Origin: Bacteroidota bacterium | GTDB lineage: Bacteria; Bacteroidota; Bacteroidia; Chitinophagales; Chitinophagaceae | DNA: 8,070 bases | NCBI GenBank assembly: GCA_023429365.1 | Contig: JAEYVW010000007.1 | Coordinates: 1-8,070, forward strand | Direction: 5' to 3' | Part shown: positions 1-6,635 of the stretch, piece by piece | Numbering within the stretch: position 1 is the first letter of the stretch | Layout: every line of letters begins with the position of its first letter | Notes under the pieces: model-generated | Databases searched by the model: none | What the model was told of the DNA's origin: nothing | What the model saw: only the letters and a program-made list of their open reading frames with translations | Program-made: the position numbers and the translations under genes

Positions 1-2
1 AA

Positions 3-245
3 GCCGAATGTCATGCTGTTTTTGCGAATGTGAAAGCCGTTCTGGAAGCAAGTGGTAGTCGTTGGGAAAATATGGTGGATGTTACAGTTTTCCTGACCAA
101 TATGAAAGCGGATTTTCCAATTTACAACAAGGTATATGGAGAATATTTTAAGGAAGTGCAGGCATGTCGCACAACAGTTGAGGTGAAAAGTCTCCCCACG
201 CCCATCGCGATTGAATTGAAAGTAATCGCTACGATAGAAGATTAA
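3..245 (+). CDS. RidA/YjgF-family protein, probable 2-aminomuconate deaminase (5' end missing)
   Basis: This is the C-terminal 80 residues of a RidA (YjgF/YER057c/UK114) protein; the reading frame is open from base 3 to the TAA at 243-245, so the start lies before the window. A GTG at base 30 is only an internal valine codon, because the residues before it (AECHAVFAN) already fit the family. The substrate-binding arginine of the family is the CGC at 168-170 in ACRTTVEV, matching the ARSCVEV stretch of E. coli RidA, and the conserved glutamate near the end is at 213-215 (IELKVIA). RidA proteins are small, soluble trimers that hydrolyse enamines and imines. Only 3 bases separate it from kynureninase, so the two are surely cotranscribed. 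Some RidA relatives (the NbaF/AmnD type) are 2-aminomuconate deaminases, which fits this neighbourhood. The family call is secure; the substrate is inferred from context, and a general 2-aminoacrylate deaminase remains possible. Confidence 0.85.
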   Translation, partial: AECHAVFANVKAVLEASGSRWENMVDVTVFLTNMKADFPIYNKVYGEYFKEVQACRTTVEVKSLPTPIAIELKVIATIED

Positions 246-248
246 AGA

Positions 249-1532
249 ATGATAAACTATCAGAACACACTGGAATTTGCCCAACGAATGGATGCGGTAG
301 ATCCATTAAAGGGTTTTCGGGAGAAATTTCATATTCCTCAGCACCACGGAAATGATTCCATCTATTTTACCGGTAACTCACTGGGCCTACAGCCTGTAAC
401 GGTCTCGTCTTATATTCAGCGGGAACTTGATGACTGGGCTAAACTTGGCGTGGAAGGACATTTTCATGCAAAGCAACCCTGGCTTTCTTATCATGAAATT
501 TTTCCAAAACTACTTTCTCCAATTCTGGGTGGCAGGCTGGAGGAAATTGTCGTGATGAACCAGCTTACGGTAAATCTTCATTTGCTGATGGTCAGTTTTT
601 ATCGCCCCAATAAACAACGATTCCGGATAATCTGTGAGGGGGGTGCCTTTCCATCCGACCAGTATGCACTTGAATCGCAGGCCAAATTTCATGGGTTTGA
701 CCCGGCAGATGCTTTGGTTGAAGTATTTCCCAGGCAGGGAGAACATATACTTCGAACAGAAGATATCGTTTCAACTATTGAGAAATATAGCGATAGAGTA
801 GCGCTCGTACTGTTTGGAGGGATAAATTACTATACCGGTCAGTTGTTCGACATGAAGGCAATCACAGAAGCAGCACACCGTGCCGGGGCAATTGCGGGCT
901 TTGATCTTGCTCATGCCGTGGGAAATGTCCCACTACAACTCCATGACTGGGATGTGGACTTCGCATGTTGGTGTTCATACAAGTATTTGAATTCAGGCCC
1001 TGGTGGTGTTTCGGGAGTGTTTATTCATGAAGAACATGCACGTAATAAAACGCTACCACGCTTTGCCGGCTGGTGGGGACATAACAAAGCGGAAAGGTTT
1101 AAAATGGAAAAGGGTTTTGATGCCATTCCCACGGCGGAAGGCTGGCAGCTCAGCAATGCACCTGTGTTGAGTATGGCAGTGCATAAAGCATCGCTGGATA
1201 TATTTGCGGAAGCTGGTATGGACAGACTGGTCGCGAAATCAAAATTATTGTCCGGGTTTTTGCATTTTGTATTAAAAGATATAAACGCAGGCGCAGAAAA
1301 TAAATTGGTTGAGGTTATAACACCTTCAAATGAAGAAAAACGAGGATGCCAGGTATCGATGTTGATGCTCGAAAAGGGGAGGCCGGTCTTTGAAGCTCTA
1401 ATCCGGCAGGGTGTAATTGCCGACTGGCGCGAGCCGAATGTTATTCGCGTAGCACCAGTTCCGCTCTATAATACTTTTGAGGAAGTATGGAAATTCGGTG
1501 AGATAGTAAAGCAAACGATCAGTGGCATTTGA
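249..1532 (+). CDS. kynU: Kynureninase
   Basis: This is a PLP-dependent hydrolase that cleaves kynurenine or 3-hydroxykynurenine to anthranilate or 3-hydroxyanthranilate plus alanine. The 427-residue length is normal for a full family member. Visible landmarks are the N-terminal substrate region YFTGNSLGLQP (39-49), the cofactor-side aspartate D219 in GFDLAHAVGN, and the Schiff-base lysine K245 in CSYKYLNSGPGG. Also present are WWGH (275-278), GWQLSNAP (298-305) and the C-terminal DWREPNVIRVAPVPLYN stretch that closes the active site. The ATG at 249 begins 3 bases after the upstream stop with no strong Shine-Dalgarno site, which is usual in Bacteroidota and suggests coupled translation. With kmo next downstream, the physiological substrate is most likely 3-hydroxykynurenine. 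The enzyme is cytosolic and expected to be a homodimer. Nothing in it looks broken. Confidence 0.96.
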   Translation: MINYQNTLEFAQRMDAVDPLKGFREKFHIPQHHGNDSIYFTGNSLGLQPVTVSSYIQRELDDWAKLGVEGHFHAKQPWLSYHEIFPKLLSPILGGRLEEIVVMNQLTVNLHLLMVSFYRPNKQRFRIICEGGAFPSDQYALESQAKFHGFDPADALVEVFPRQGEHILRTEDIVSTIEKYSDRVALVLFGGINYYTGQLFDMKAITEAAHRAGAIAGFDLAHAVGNVPLQLHDWDVDFACWCSYKYLNSGPGGVSGVFIHEEHARNKTLPRFAGWWGHNKAERFKMEKGFDAIPTAEGWQLSNAPVLSMAVHKASLDIFAEAGMDRLVAKSKLLSGFLHFVLKDINAGAENKLVEVITPSNEEKRGCQVSMLMLEKGRPVFEALIRQGVIADWREPNVIRVAPVPLYNTFEEVWKFGEIVKQTISGI

Positions 1533-1631
1533 TCAATTATTCAGGCGATGCTGTTGCCACATGAGAGAAAAACTAACGTTATGTAAATATCTACAAATGA
1601 TGTTTCAATTAGTATTTCGAGATAATAGCCT

Positions 1632-1653
1632 TCCCGTCCTCCCGTCTCCCCGG
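1632..1653. repeat. Short imperfect TCCCGTC tandem repeat ahead of kmo
   Basis: TCCCGTC occurs at 1632-1638 and again at 1640-1646, separated by one C, and is followed by the degenerate copy TCCCCGG at 1647-1653. The tract is strongly pyrimidine-rich on the + strand, in contrast to the AT-rich sequence just before it, and ends 14 bases before the kmo start codon. No function can be read from it. It resembles a small heptanucleotide repeat, like the one at 6635-6683 but with a different unit. Confidence 0.6.
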
Positions 1654-1667
1654 CAAAAATACACAAC

Positions 1668-3005
1668 ATGAAAAAAGATATTGTCATGGTCGGCGCTGGC
1701 CTGGTAGGTTCCCTTTTATCCATTTATTTATCAAAAAGGGGTTACAGGGTTCGCATGTATGAACGCCGGCCTGATATGCGCCGTGAGAAGATTTCCGCCG
1801 GCCGTTCGATCAACCTGGCACTGAGCGATCGGGGATTGCTGGCTTTAGAAAAGCTGGGCCTTGTGGAAGAAATAAAGCAGATATCCATTCCTATGAACGG
1901 CAGATTTCTTCATCATGCCGATGGGAGTACAGGATTTCAACCTTATGGCAAGCAGGGGCAATATATAAATTCAGTATCGCGTGGTGAATTAAACAAAAAG
2001 TTGCTCGACCTGGCAGAACACCACGAAGTCGAAATTCATTTCAACCATAAATGTGTATCAGTCGATTGGGCAAATAGTGTCGTTAGCTTTGCTCATTCAG
2101 ACCAGGAGCCTGCAGTCAATGTCCATTTTGAATTGCTGTTTGGCGCGGACGGGGCGTATTCCGCCACCAGGCTGCAACACCAGCTGCAGCATGATAAGTT
2201 CGACTATCATCAGTACTATATTAACTGCGGATATAAAGAGCTTACGATACCAGCGACAGCATCGGGTGACTATGCGATGGAGATAAATGCCCTTCATATA
2301 TGGCCACGAAAAGATTACATGCTGATTGCACTACCCAACCAGGATAAATCATTTACCTGTACCTTATTTTTCCCGTTCGAGGGAGAGACTTCTTTTTCAA
2401 AACTGGATAAACCTGACAAGGTCAAAAGTTTTTTCGAATCCAGTTTTTCCGATGCTGTAGCACTGATGCCCAATTTTGTCACGGAGTTTCTCAACAACCC
2501 GGTATCATCGCTTGTCACAGTAAAATGCTATCCATGGATACGCGAGCAGTTTTGCCTGATCGGCGATGCTGCACACGCGATCGTTCCATTCTTCGGGCAG
2601 GGCATGAATTGCGGGTTTGAAGATTGCCGGATACTGGATGAAATGATAGATCAGTACGATCATAACTGGGAACTGATATTACCTGCCTTCCAGGAAAACC
2701 GAAAACCAGATGCAGATGCCATTGCCGACCTGGCAATTGGAAATTTTGCGGAAATGCGCGAGAAAGTCGCGGATCCCAGGTTTTTATTACAGAAAAAAAT
2801 TGAGGCCTGGTTGCATGAAAAGCATCCTGGGCAATGGATACCCGCCTATTCGCAGGTGACTTTCAACCCGCATATTCATTATGCTGATGCCCTTCGCAAT
2901 GCCATGAAGCAGGAAGCGATTATGCAGGAAGTAATGGCGATACCCGGTATCGAGGAACATTGGAATACAAAGGAGATCGAACAATTTGTTTTGGGAAAGT
3001 TGTAG
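1668..3005 (+). CDS. kmo: Kynurenine 3-monooxygenase
   Basis: This FAD-dependent class A aromatic hydroxylase converts kynurenine to 3-hydroxykynurenine using NADPH and oxygen. All flavoprotein landmarks are present in its 445 residues: the Rossmann GAGLVG at 9-14, the family DG motif GADGAYSATR from 159, and the second FAD motif LIGDAAHAIVPFFGQGMNCGFED at 297-319 (GD at 299-300). Residues aligning by eye with the kynurenine-binding set of human and Pseudomonas KMO are R79, Y93 (14 apart, as in both references), N359 and Y394. The eukaryotic C-terminal membrane anchor is absent; the protein ends soon after a charged helix, as in bacterial forms. It lies 135 bases after kynU on the same strand. 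I could not identify a clear promoter in that gap, so cotranscription or a weak internal promoter are both possible. Together with kynU it supplies 3-hydroxyanthranilate. Confidence 0.96.
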   Translation: MKKDIVMVGAGLVGSLLSIYLSKRGYRVRMYERRPDMRREKISAGRSINLALSDRGLLALEKLGLVEEIKQISIPMNGRFLHHADGSTGFQPYGKQGQYINSVSRGELNKKLLDLAEHHEVEIHFNHKCVSVDWANSVVSFAHSDQEPAVNVHFELLFGADGAYSATRLQHQLQHDKFDYHQYYINCGYKELTIPATASGDYAMEINALHIWPRKDYMLIALPNQDKSFTCTLFFPFEGETSFSKLDKPDKVKSFFESSFSDAVALMPNFVTEFLNNPVSSLVTVKCYPWIREQFCLIGDAAHAIVPFFGQGMNCGFEDCRILDEMIDQYDHNWELILPAFQENRKPDADAIADLAIGNFAEMREKVADPRFLLQKKIEAWLHEKHPGQWIPAYSQVTFNPHIHYADALRNAMKQEAIMQEVMAIPGIEEHWNTKEIEQFVLGKL

Positions 3006-3040
3006 CTCCAGGGCAGAAAGGATTTGGTTACGAAATAAAT

Positions 3041-3048
3041 TACCTTCG
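3041..3048 (+). promoter_or_regulatory. Possible Bacteroidota -7 element abutting the pyrF start
   Basis: TACCTTCG matches the TAnnTTTG consensus with one mismatch and ends 5 bases before the pyrF ATG. The nearest TTTG (3023-3026) is only 14 bases upstream, shorter than the usual spacing of about 19, so the -33 half is not convincing. The surrounding TTACCTTCGCG closely resembles TTACCTTTGCG at 4502-4512, ahead of the glutaryl-CoA dehydrogenase gene. If used, transcription would begin at or near the start codon, giving a leaderless or nearly leaderless message. Confidence 0.4.
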
Positions 3049-3053
3049 CGGCC

Positions 3054-3908
3054 ATGACACGGCAGCAACTTATCGATCAAATAGAAGCAAAGCGATCTTA
3101 TCTCTGCGTTGGTCTCGATACAGACATTACGAAGATACCTTCCCATCTATCAACTGAGCCGGACCCGGTTTTTACATTTAATAAAGCTATCATCGACGCT
3201 ACCCGGGATTTATGCGTTGCCTATAAGATCAACACGGCATTTTATGAAGCGCAGGGACTGAAAGGCTGGGCTGCCATGGAAAAAACTGTGAACTATATTG
3301 GAGAAGGACATTTCCGGATCGCCGATGCCAAACGTGGTGATATTGGTAACACCTCCGACCAGTATGCGAAAGCATTTTTTGAAGCCCTTCCTTTTGATTC
3401 CGTAACGGTGGCGCCATATATGGGCAGCGACAGCGTAAAGCCATTTCTTCAATGGCAGGGTAAATGGGCTATTGTCCTGGGTTTGACGTCCAATACGGGT
3501 GCTGCTGATTTTGAGTTGAAGAGGATATTGATTAAAGAGGAATCACTCGAAGAAGGGGTTCATATTACTAAGAAGCATACTTCTTATTTGTATGAGCAGG
3601 TTTTGGCTACCGTGGCTGACTGGGGAAGCCCTGAGAACCTCATGTTTGTGGTAGGCGCCACACAGGCCAATGAGTTTACCAATATTCGCCGCATCATACC
3701 CGATCATTTTCTCCTGGTTCCCGGCGTGGGTGCACAGGGCGGTAGCCTTAAGGAAATATCGGACAAAGCCATGAATAAGGATTGTGGTTTACTGGTCAAT
3801 GCCAGCCGCGCCATAATCTTTGCCTCTGCCGGTAATGATTTTGCCGATAAAGCTAGAGAAGTCGCACAGAATTATCAACAGGAAATGAGTGCTTACCTGG
3901 ATATCTAA
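3054..3908 (+). CDS. pyrF: Orotidine 5'-phosphate decarboxylase (type 2)
   Basis: This enzyme performs the last step of de novo pyrimidine synthesis, decarboxylating OMP to UMP in the cytosol. The 284-residue length and motif spacing fit the longer type-2 subfamily rather than the roughly 230-residue E. coli type. The catalytic signature [10 protein letters not shown] is at 91-100, with the central lysine K93 flanked by D91 and D96. An N-terminal strand carries GLDTD at 20-24. The phosphate-gripping end includes VPGVGAQGG (222-230) and NASRAI (249-254, with R252). The gene begins 48 bases after kmo and may be served by readthrough plus its own promoter, since a -7-like element sits right before the ATG. 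It is convergent with the YCII gene, with 29 bases between the stops. It has no metabolic link to kynurenine degradation; its place here looks like chance neighbourhood. All key residues are intact. Confidence 0.95.
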   Translation: MTRQQLIDQIEAKRSYLCVGLDTDITKIPSHLSTEPDPVFTFNKAIIDATRDLCVAYKINTAFYEAQGLKGWAAMEKTVNYIGEGHFRIADAKRGDIGNTSDQYAKAFFEALPFDSVTVAPYMGSDSVKPFLQWQGKWAIVLGLTSNTGAADFELKRILIKEESLEEGVHITKKHTSYLYEQVLATVADWGSPENLMFVVGATQANEFTNIRRIIPDHFLLVPGVGAQGGSLKEISDKAMNKDCGLLVNASRAIIFASAGNDFADKAREVAQNYQQEMSAYLDI

Positions 3909-3937
3909 GTGTTGAGAAAGTAACGGGTTTAGGTTGC

Positions 3938-4363
3938 TCAAAATATTTTCTCCTTTGGTTTTCCCGGGACAAAACTTCCAATGGGGGCAGTGTACCAGGA
4001 TTTGATTTGGTAAACCAGTCTTCCTGCCTCAATCGCCGGATCGGTTTTGAGCAGGCTTTCAACTTCCTCCCTGGTTTCGCAATCGAATATGAAAATGCCC
4101 TGCCAGTCGCCTTTCTCACCAAATGGACCCGCTACTTTAATTTTTCCTTCATTGTAAAGCCGGTCTATATTGGAAAGATGGCCGGCCTGCAATTTCCTGA
4201 GGGTAGCCGTATCCTGGTCGCGATTGGTGCCCTTGGTCAGCAATACAAACCAGTATTGCCTGATCGTTTCTTCGGGCTTCGGCGAAGTCTCCGTTTTGTT
4301 TTGACCGATGGTCATCAGCGTAAATAATAAGGCCGGGACCAGCAGGATATATTTTCTTTTCAT
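3938..4363 (-). CDS. Exported YCII-domain (YciI-like) protein
   Basis: This 141-residue protein has an N-terminal signal peptide: basic MKRK, a hydrophobic stretch at about 5-19, then a likely cleavage near IGQ/NK at 20-22. The mature part, from about residue 35 to 125, fits the YCII fold, a small dimeric alpha/beta barrel related to ferredoxin-like proteins. It shows QYWFVLLTKG, the conserved histidine H62 in QAGHLSNI, VAGPFG (77-82) and the usual aspartate D108 in LLKTDPAIEAG. The histidine-aspartate pair is the proposed active site of the family, but the reaction is unknown for most members. Most family members are cytosolic, so periplasmic or surface placement is a distinguishing feature here. 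It is a single-gene unit, divergent from the glutaryl-CoA dehydrogenase gene and preceded by a strong consensus promoter. The domain call is good; no function should be assigned. Confidence 0.85.
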   Translation of the reverse strand: MKRKYILLVPALLFTLMTIGQNKTETSPKPEETIRQYWFVLLTKGTNRDQDTATLRKLQAGHLSNIDRLYNEGKIKVAGPFGEKGDWQGIFIFDCETREEVESLLKTDPAIEAGRLVYQIKSWYTAPIGSFVPGKPKEKIF

Positions 4364-4376
4364 AAAGGCTTTTTTT

Positions 4377-4407
4377 CAAATTTACCGCTAACTAAATATT
4401 GCCCAAA
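4377..4407 (-). promoter_or_regulatory. Consensus Bacteroidota promoter for the YCII gene
   Basis: Read on the - strand, TTTG (complement of 4404-4407) is followed after exactly 19 bases by TAAATTTG (complement of 4377-4384). This is a full match to the TTTG/TAnnTTTG consensus of the Bacteroidota primary sigma factor. The -7 element ends 13 bases before the ATG, so the 5' leader should be very short. Confidence 0.75.
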
Positions 4408-4478
4408 TTCTTCGGTGCAAACCAAGAAATTGAGCGGATATAGGCGGAAATATGGTCGATATGGATGCGGCATGCCTG

Positions 4479-4510
4479 TTTTTATCGGCAATGCCAAACC
4501 CTTACCTTTG
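4479..4510 (+). promoter_or_regulatory. Probable Bacteroidota promoter for glutaryl-CoA dehydrogenase
   Basis: TACCTTTG at 4503-4510 is an exact match to the TAnnTTTG -7 consensus. About 19 bases upstream lies TTTTT (4479-4483), an imperfect stand-in for the -33 TTTG. The -7 element ends 23 bases before the ATG at 4534. This makes the 170-base gap between the YCII gene and this gene a divergent promoter region. Confidence 0.6.
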
Positions 4511-4533
4511 CGCCAACTTAAAATGATTGTTTT

Positions 4534-5718
4534 ATGGCGGCTCGAACCGATCTTTTTCAAAGCCCGGATTATTTCAATGTGGATGAATTACTCACTGATG
4601 AGCATAAGCACATCCGTGAGGCAGTACGCAGTTATGTGAAAAAAGAAATCTCTCCAATCATTGAAGATTTTGCCGAAAGAGCGGAGTTTCCCCAGCATAT
4701 CGTAAAACAGTTGGGTGAAATGGGGTGTTTTGGGCCAACAGTACCGGGAGAATATGGTGGCGGTGGTCTTGACTACATTAGTTATGGGCTGATGATGCAG
4801 GAATTGGAAAGAGGTGACAGTGGTGTGCGTTCGACGGCATCCGTACAAGGCTCCCTGGTGATGTATCCCATCTTCGCTTATGGTAGCGAAGAACAAAGGA
4901 AAAAATACCTTCCAAAATTAGCCAGTGGCGAATGGCTGGGTTGCTTTGGTCTTACCGAACCCAACCATGGAAGTGATCCTTCGAGCATGCTCACCAATTT
5001 TAAAGATGCCGGCGATCATGTGATCCTGAATGGAGCAAAAATGTGGATAAGCAATGCACCATTCTCACAGGTGGCGGTGGTATGGGGCAAAGATGAAGAG
5101 GGCGTGGTTCACGGGCTGATTGTGGAACGTGGAATGGAAGGATTTTCAACGCCCACTACTCATGGTAAATGGAGTCTTCGCGCCAGTGCCACGGGCGAGC
5201 TGGTATTTGACAATGTAAAAGTGCCAAAGGAAAATATTCTGCCCAATGTTAAGGGTTTGAAAGGCCCATTGGGATGCCTTACCAAAGCCCGCTATGGCAT
5301 TGCCTGGGGTGTAATAGGCGCAGCCATGGATTGTTATGACACAGCCCTGCGTTACTCCCAGGAACGGGAACAGTTCGGCAAACCCATCGGTGGATTTCAG
5401 CTGCAGCAAAAAAAGCTGGCGGAAATGATCACAGAAATTACAAAAGCACAATTATTGAACTGGAGACTGGGCGTATTGATGAATGAAGATAAAGCCACGC
5501 CCCAGCAGGTGAGTATGGCCAAACGTAATAGCTGTGAAATAGCGACAAATATTTGCCGCGATGCACGGCAAATGCTGGGAGGCATGGGTATTACCGGCGA
5601 GTACCCCATAATGCGTCATATGATGAACCTGGAAAGTGTGATCACTTACGAAGGGACACATGATATTCATTTATTGATCACAGGCATGGATGTAACAGGC
5701 TTAAACGCGTTTAAGTAA
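4534..5718 (+). CDS. gcdH: Glutaryl-CoA dehydrogenase (acyl-CoA dehydrogenase family)
   Basis: This FAD enzyme oxidises and decarboxylates glutaryl-CoA to crotonyl-CoA, passing electrons to electron-transfer flavoprotein. At 394 residues it has the full acyl-CoA dehydrogenase layout: helical N-domain, a middle beta domain with CFGLTEPNHGSDPSS (137-151) and KMWISNAP (169-176), and a helical C-domain with REQFGKPIGGFQLQQKKLA (278-296). The catalytic base is E373 in TYEGTHDIH. Features typical of glutaryl-CoA dehydrogenase, rather than short- or medium-chain enzymes, are DSGVRSTASVQGSLVM (95-110, with R99 and S100 matching the human glutarate-binding Arg94/Ser95), SLRASATGE (214-222) and ARYGIAWGV (252-260). 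The start at 4534 is supported by the promoter upstream and by the family N-terminus; an ATG at 4523 is out of frame. In the cell it serves lysine and tryptophan breakdown, which ties it to the kynurenine genes upstream. Confidence 0.93.
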   Translation: MAARTDLFQSPDYFNVDELLTDEHKHIREAVRSYVKKEISPIIEDFAERAEFPQHIVKQLGEMGCFGPTVPGEYGGGGLDYISYGLMMQELERGDSGVRSTASVQGSLVMYPIFAYGSEEQRKKYLPKLASGEWLGCFGLTEPNHGSDPSSMLTNFKDAGDHVILNGAKMWISNAPFSQVAVVWGKDEEGVVHGLIVERGMEGFSTPTTHGKWSLRASATGELVFDNVKVPKENILPNVKGLKGPLGCLTKARYGIAWGVIGAAMDCYDTALRYSQEREQFGKPIGGFQLQQKKLAEMITEITKAQLLNWRLGVLMNEDKATPQQVSMAKRNSCEIATNICRDARQMLGGMGITGEYPIMRHMMNLESVITYEGTHDIHLLITGMDVTGLNAFK

Positions 5719-5749
5719 TATCTGATCGTGGCAATTTGAAATCTTTTTC

Positions 5750-6256
5750 ATGAAAATATTCCTGATCGGTTTTATGGGTGCTGGTAAAACGCATTGGGGA
5801 CGTTTGTTGAGCCAGAAACTGGGCCTTCCTTTTTTTGATCTTGATGAACAAATTGCCAGCGCAGAAAACAGGACGATCACCGAAATATTTGAGCAGGAAG
5901 GCGAGGAATATTTCAGGCTGAAAGAAAAAGAGATATTGAATATCATCACGGAAAGCCATACTACATTTGTGATGTCTTGTGGTGGCGGTGCTCCTTGTTT
6001 TTTCAACAATATAGAATACATGAACAATGCGGGTACAACAGTGTGGATTCATGCTGATCATGAAACCCTGTTTAATCGCCTGTTGAAGGAAAAAGAGAAA
6101 CGGCCTTTACTAAAAAACCTGAGTAATGATCAGCTGAGAATGTTTATCAGGAAAAAGATATCAGATCGCAAGCTCTATTACGAACAGGCGAAGATCATGA
6201 TTGAAGATGAAACAATAACACTGGATCGTTTTATAGAAAAAGTATTTCATGCATAA
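5750..6256 (+). CDS. aroK: Shikimate kinase
   Basis: This enzyme phosphorylates shikimate at the 3-hydroxyl with ATP, the fifth step of the shikimate pathway to chorismate. The 168-residue length is normal. Visible motifs are the P-loop GFMGAGKT (7-14), the shikimate-binding FDLDEQI with D30 and D32, R56 in EEYFRLKE, and the CGGGAP loop (glycines 78-80). The lid arginine is R118 in KEKRPLL, and R140 lies in SDRKLYYEQA. After the P-loop lysine the sequence reads THWG instead of the commoner STxG or TTxG; the nucleotide-binding lysine and following threonine are kept, so activity is expected. It starts 31 bases after the glutaryl-CoA dehydrogenase stop and overlaps the next gene by 8 bases. The call is firm; aroK and aroL cannot be told apart from sequence alone. 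Confidence 0.94.
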   Translation: MKIFLIGFMGAGKTHWGRLLSQKLGLPFFDLDEQIASAENRTITEIFEQEGEEYFRLKEKEILNIITESHTTFVMSCGGGAPCFFNNIEYMNNAGTTVWIHADHETLFNRLLKEKEKRPLLKNLSNDQLRMFIRKKISDRKLYYEQAKIMIEDETITLDRFIEKVFHA

Positions 6257-6635
6257 ATTATTTCTATCTATTGGAGCACTGCTCGGAGCATTGGCGGTGG
6301 CACTTGGCGCTTTTGGCGCGCATGGCCTGAAAAAGATCGTTCCGCCCGAAACCGTCAATACTTTTCAAACCGGTGTTCAATACCAGATGTATCATGCACT
6401 GGCGCTGATTGCCGTTGCTATTGTATTTGAAAAATTCCCGGGACGGCTGATGGAGTGGTCGGGCATCTGCTTTTGTATTGGTATTTTATTATTCTCAGGT
6501 TCTTTATACCTTCTAACCATGCTCAAGGCTACCGGCAAAGTTGGACTTGAAGGCATCGGGATGATCACACCCTTTGGCGGCTTGTTTTTTATTGCGGGGT
6601 GGCTGCTCTTCTTTCTTTCCGTCATCAAAAAATAA
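6249..6635 (+). CDS. DUF423 family small membrane protein (YgdD/YwdK-like)
   Basis: This 128-residue inner-membrane protein has four predicted transmembrane segments at roughly 3-25, 45-61, 69-91 and 106-126. Family landmarks are GAFGAHGL (20-27) at the end of the first segment, YHALAL (48-53) in the second, LFSGSLYLL (81-89) in the third and ITPFGGLFFIAGW (106-118) in the fourth. The biochemical role of DUF423 proteins is not established. Its ATG lies inside the 3' end of aroK, so the last codons of aroK and the first codons of this gene overlap by 8 bases, which implies translational coupling. It ends convergently with the histidine kinase gene, with a short heptamer repeat between them. 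The family assignment is confident, the function unknown. Confidence 0.9.
   Translation: MHKLFLSIGALLGALAVALGAFGAHGLKKIVPPETVNTFQTGVQYQMYHALALIAVAIVFEKFPGRLMEWSGICFCIGILLFSGSLYLLTMLKATGKVGLEGIGMITPFGGLFFIAGWLLFFLSVIKK

Noticed and set aside
1533..1667. Promoter for kmo in the 135-base gap
   Set aside because: The AT-rich stretch contains TAGTATTTCG but no properly spaced TAnnTTTG with an upstream TTTG; not strong enough to list.
2787..3146. 119-residue open frame on the - strand across the kmo/pyrF junction
   Set aside because: It lies almost wholly antisense to kmo and pyrF, both of which have intact, recognisable motifs, and its translation shows no domain.
3912..3941. TTGAG...CTCAA inverted repeat between pyrF and the YCII gene as a terminator
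   Set aside because: Only a 5-base stem with a 20-base loop and no run of T; too weak to call.
4588..4896. 102-residue open frame on the - strand inside the glutaryl-CoA dehydrogenase gene
   Set aside because: The opposite strand codes for conserved acyl-CoA dehydrogenase sequence; the antisense translation has no recognisable features.
5731..5741. CAATTTG before aroK as a separate promoter
   Set aside because: It matches only the TTTG half of the -7 consensus; the 31-base gap after gcdH is better explained by cotranscription.
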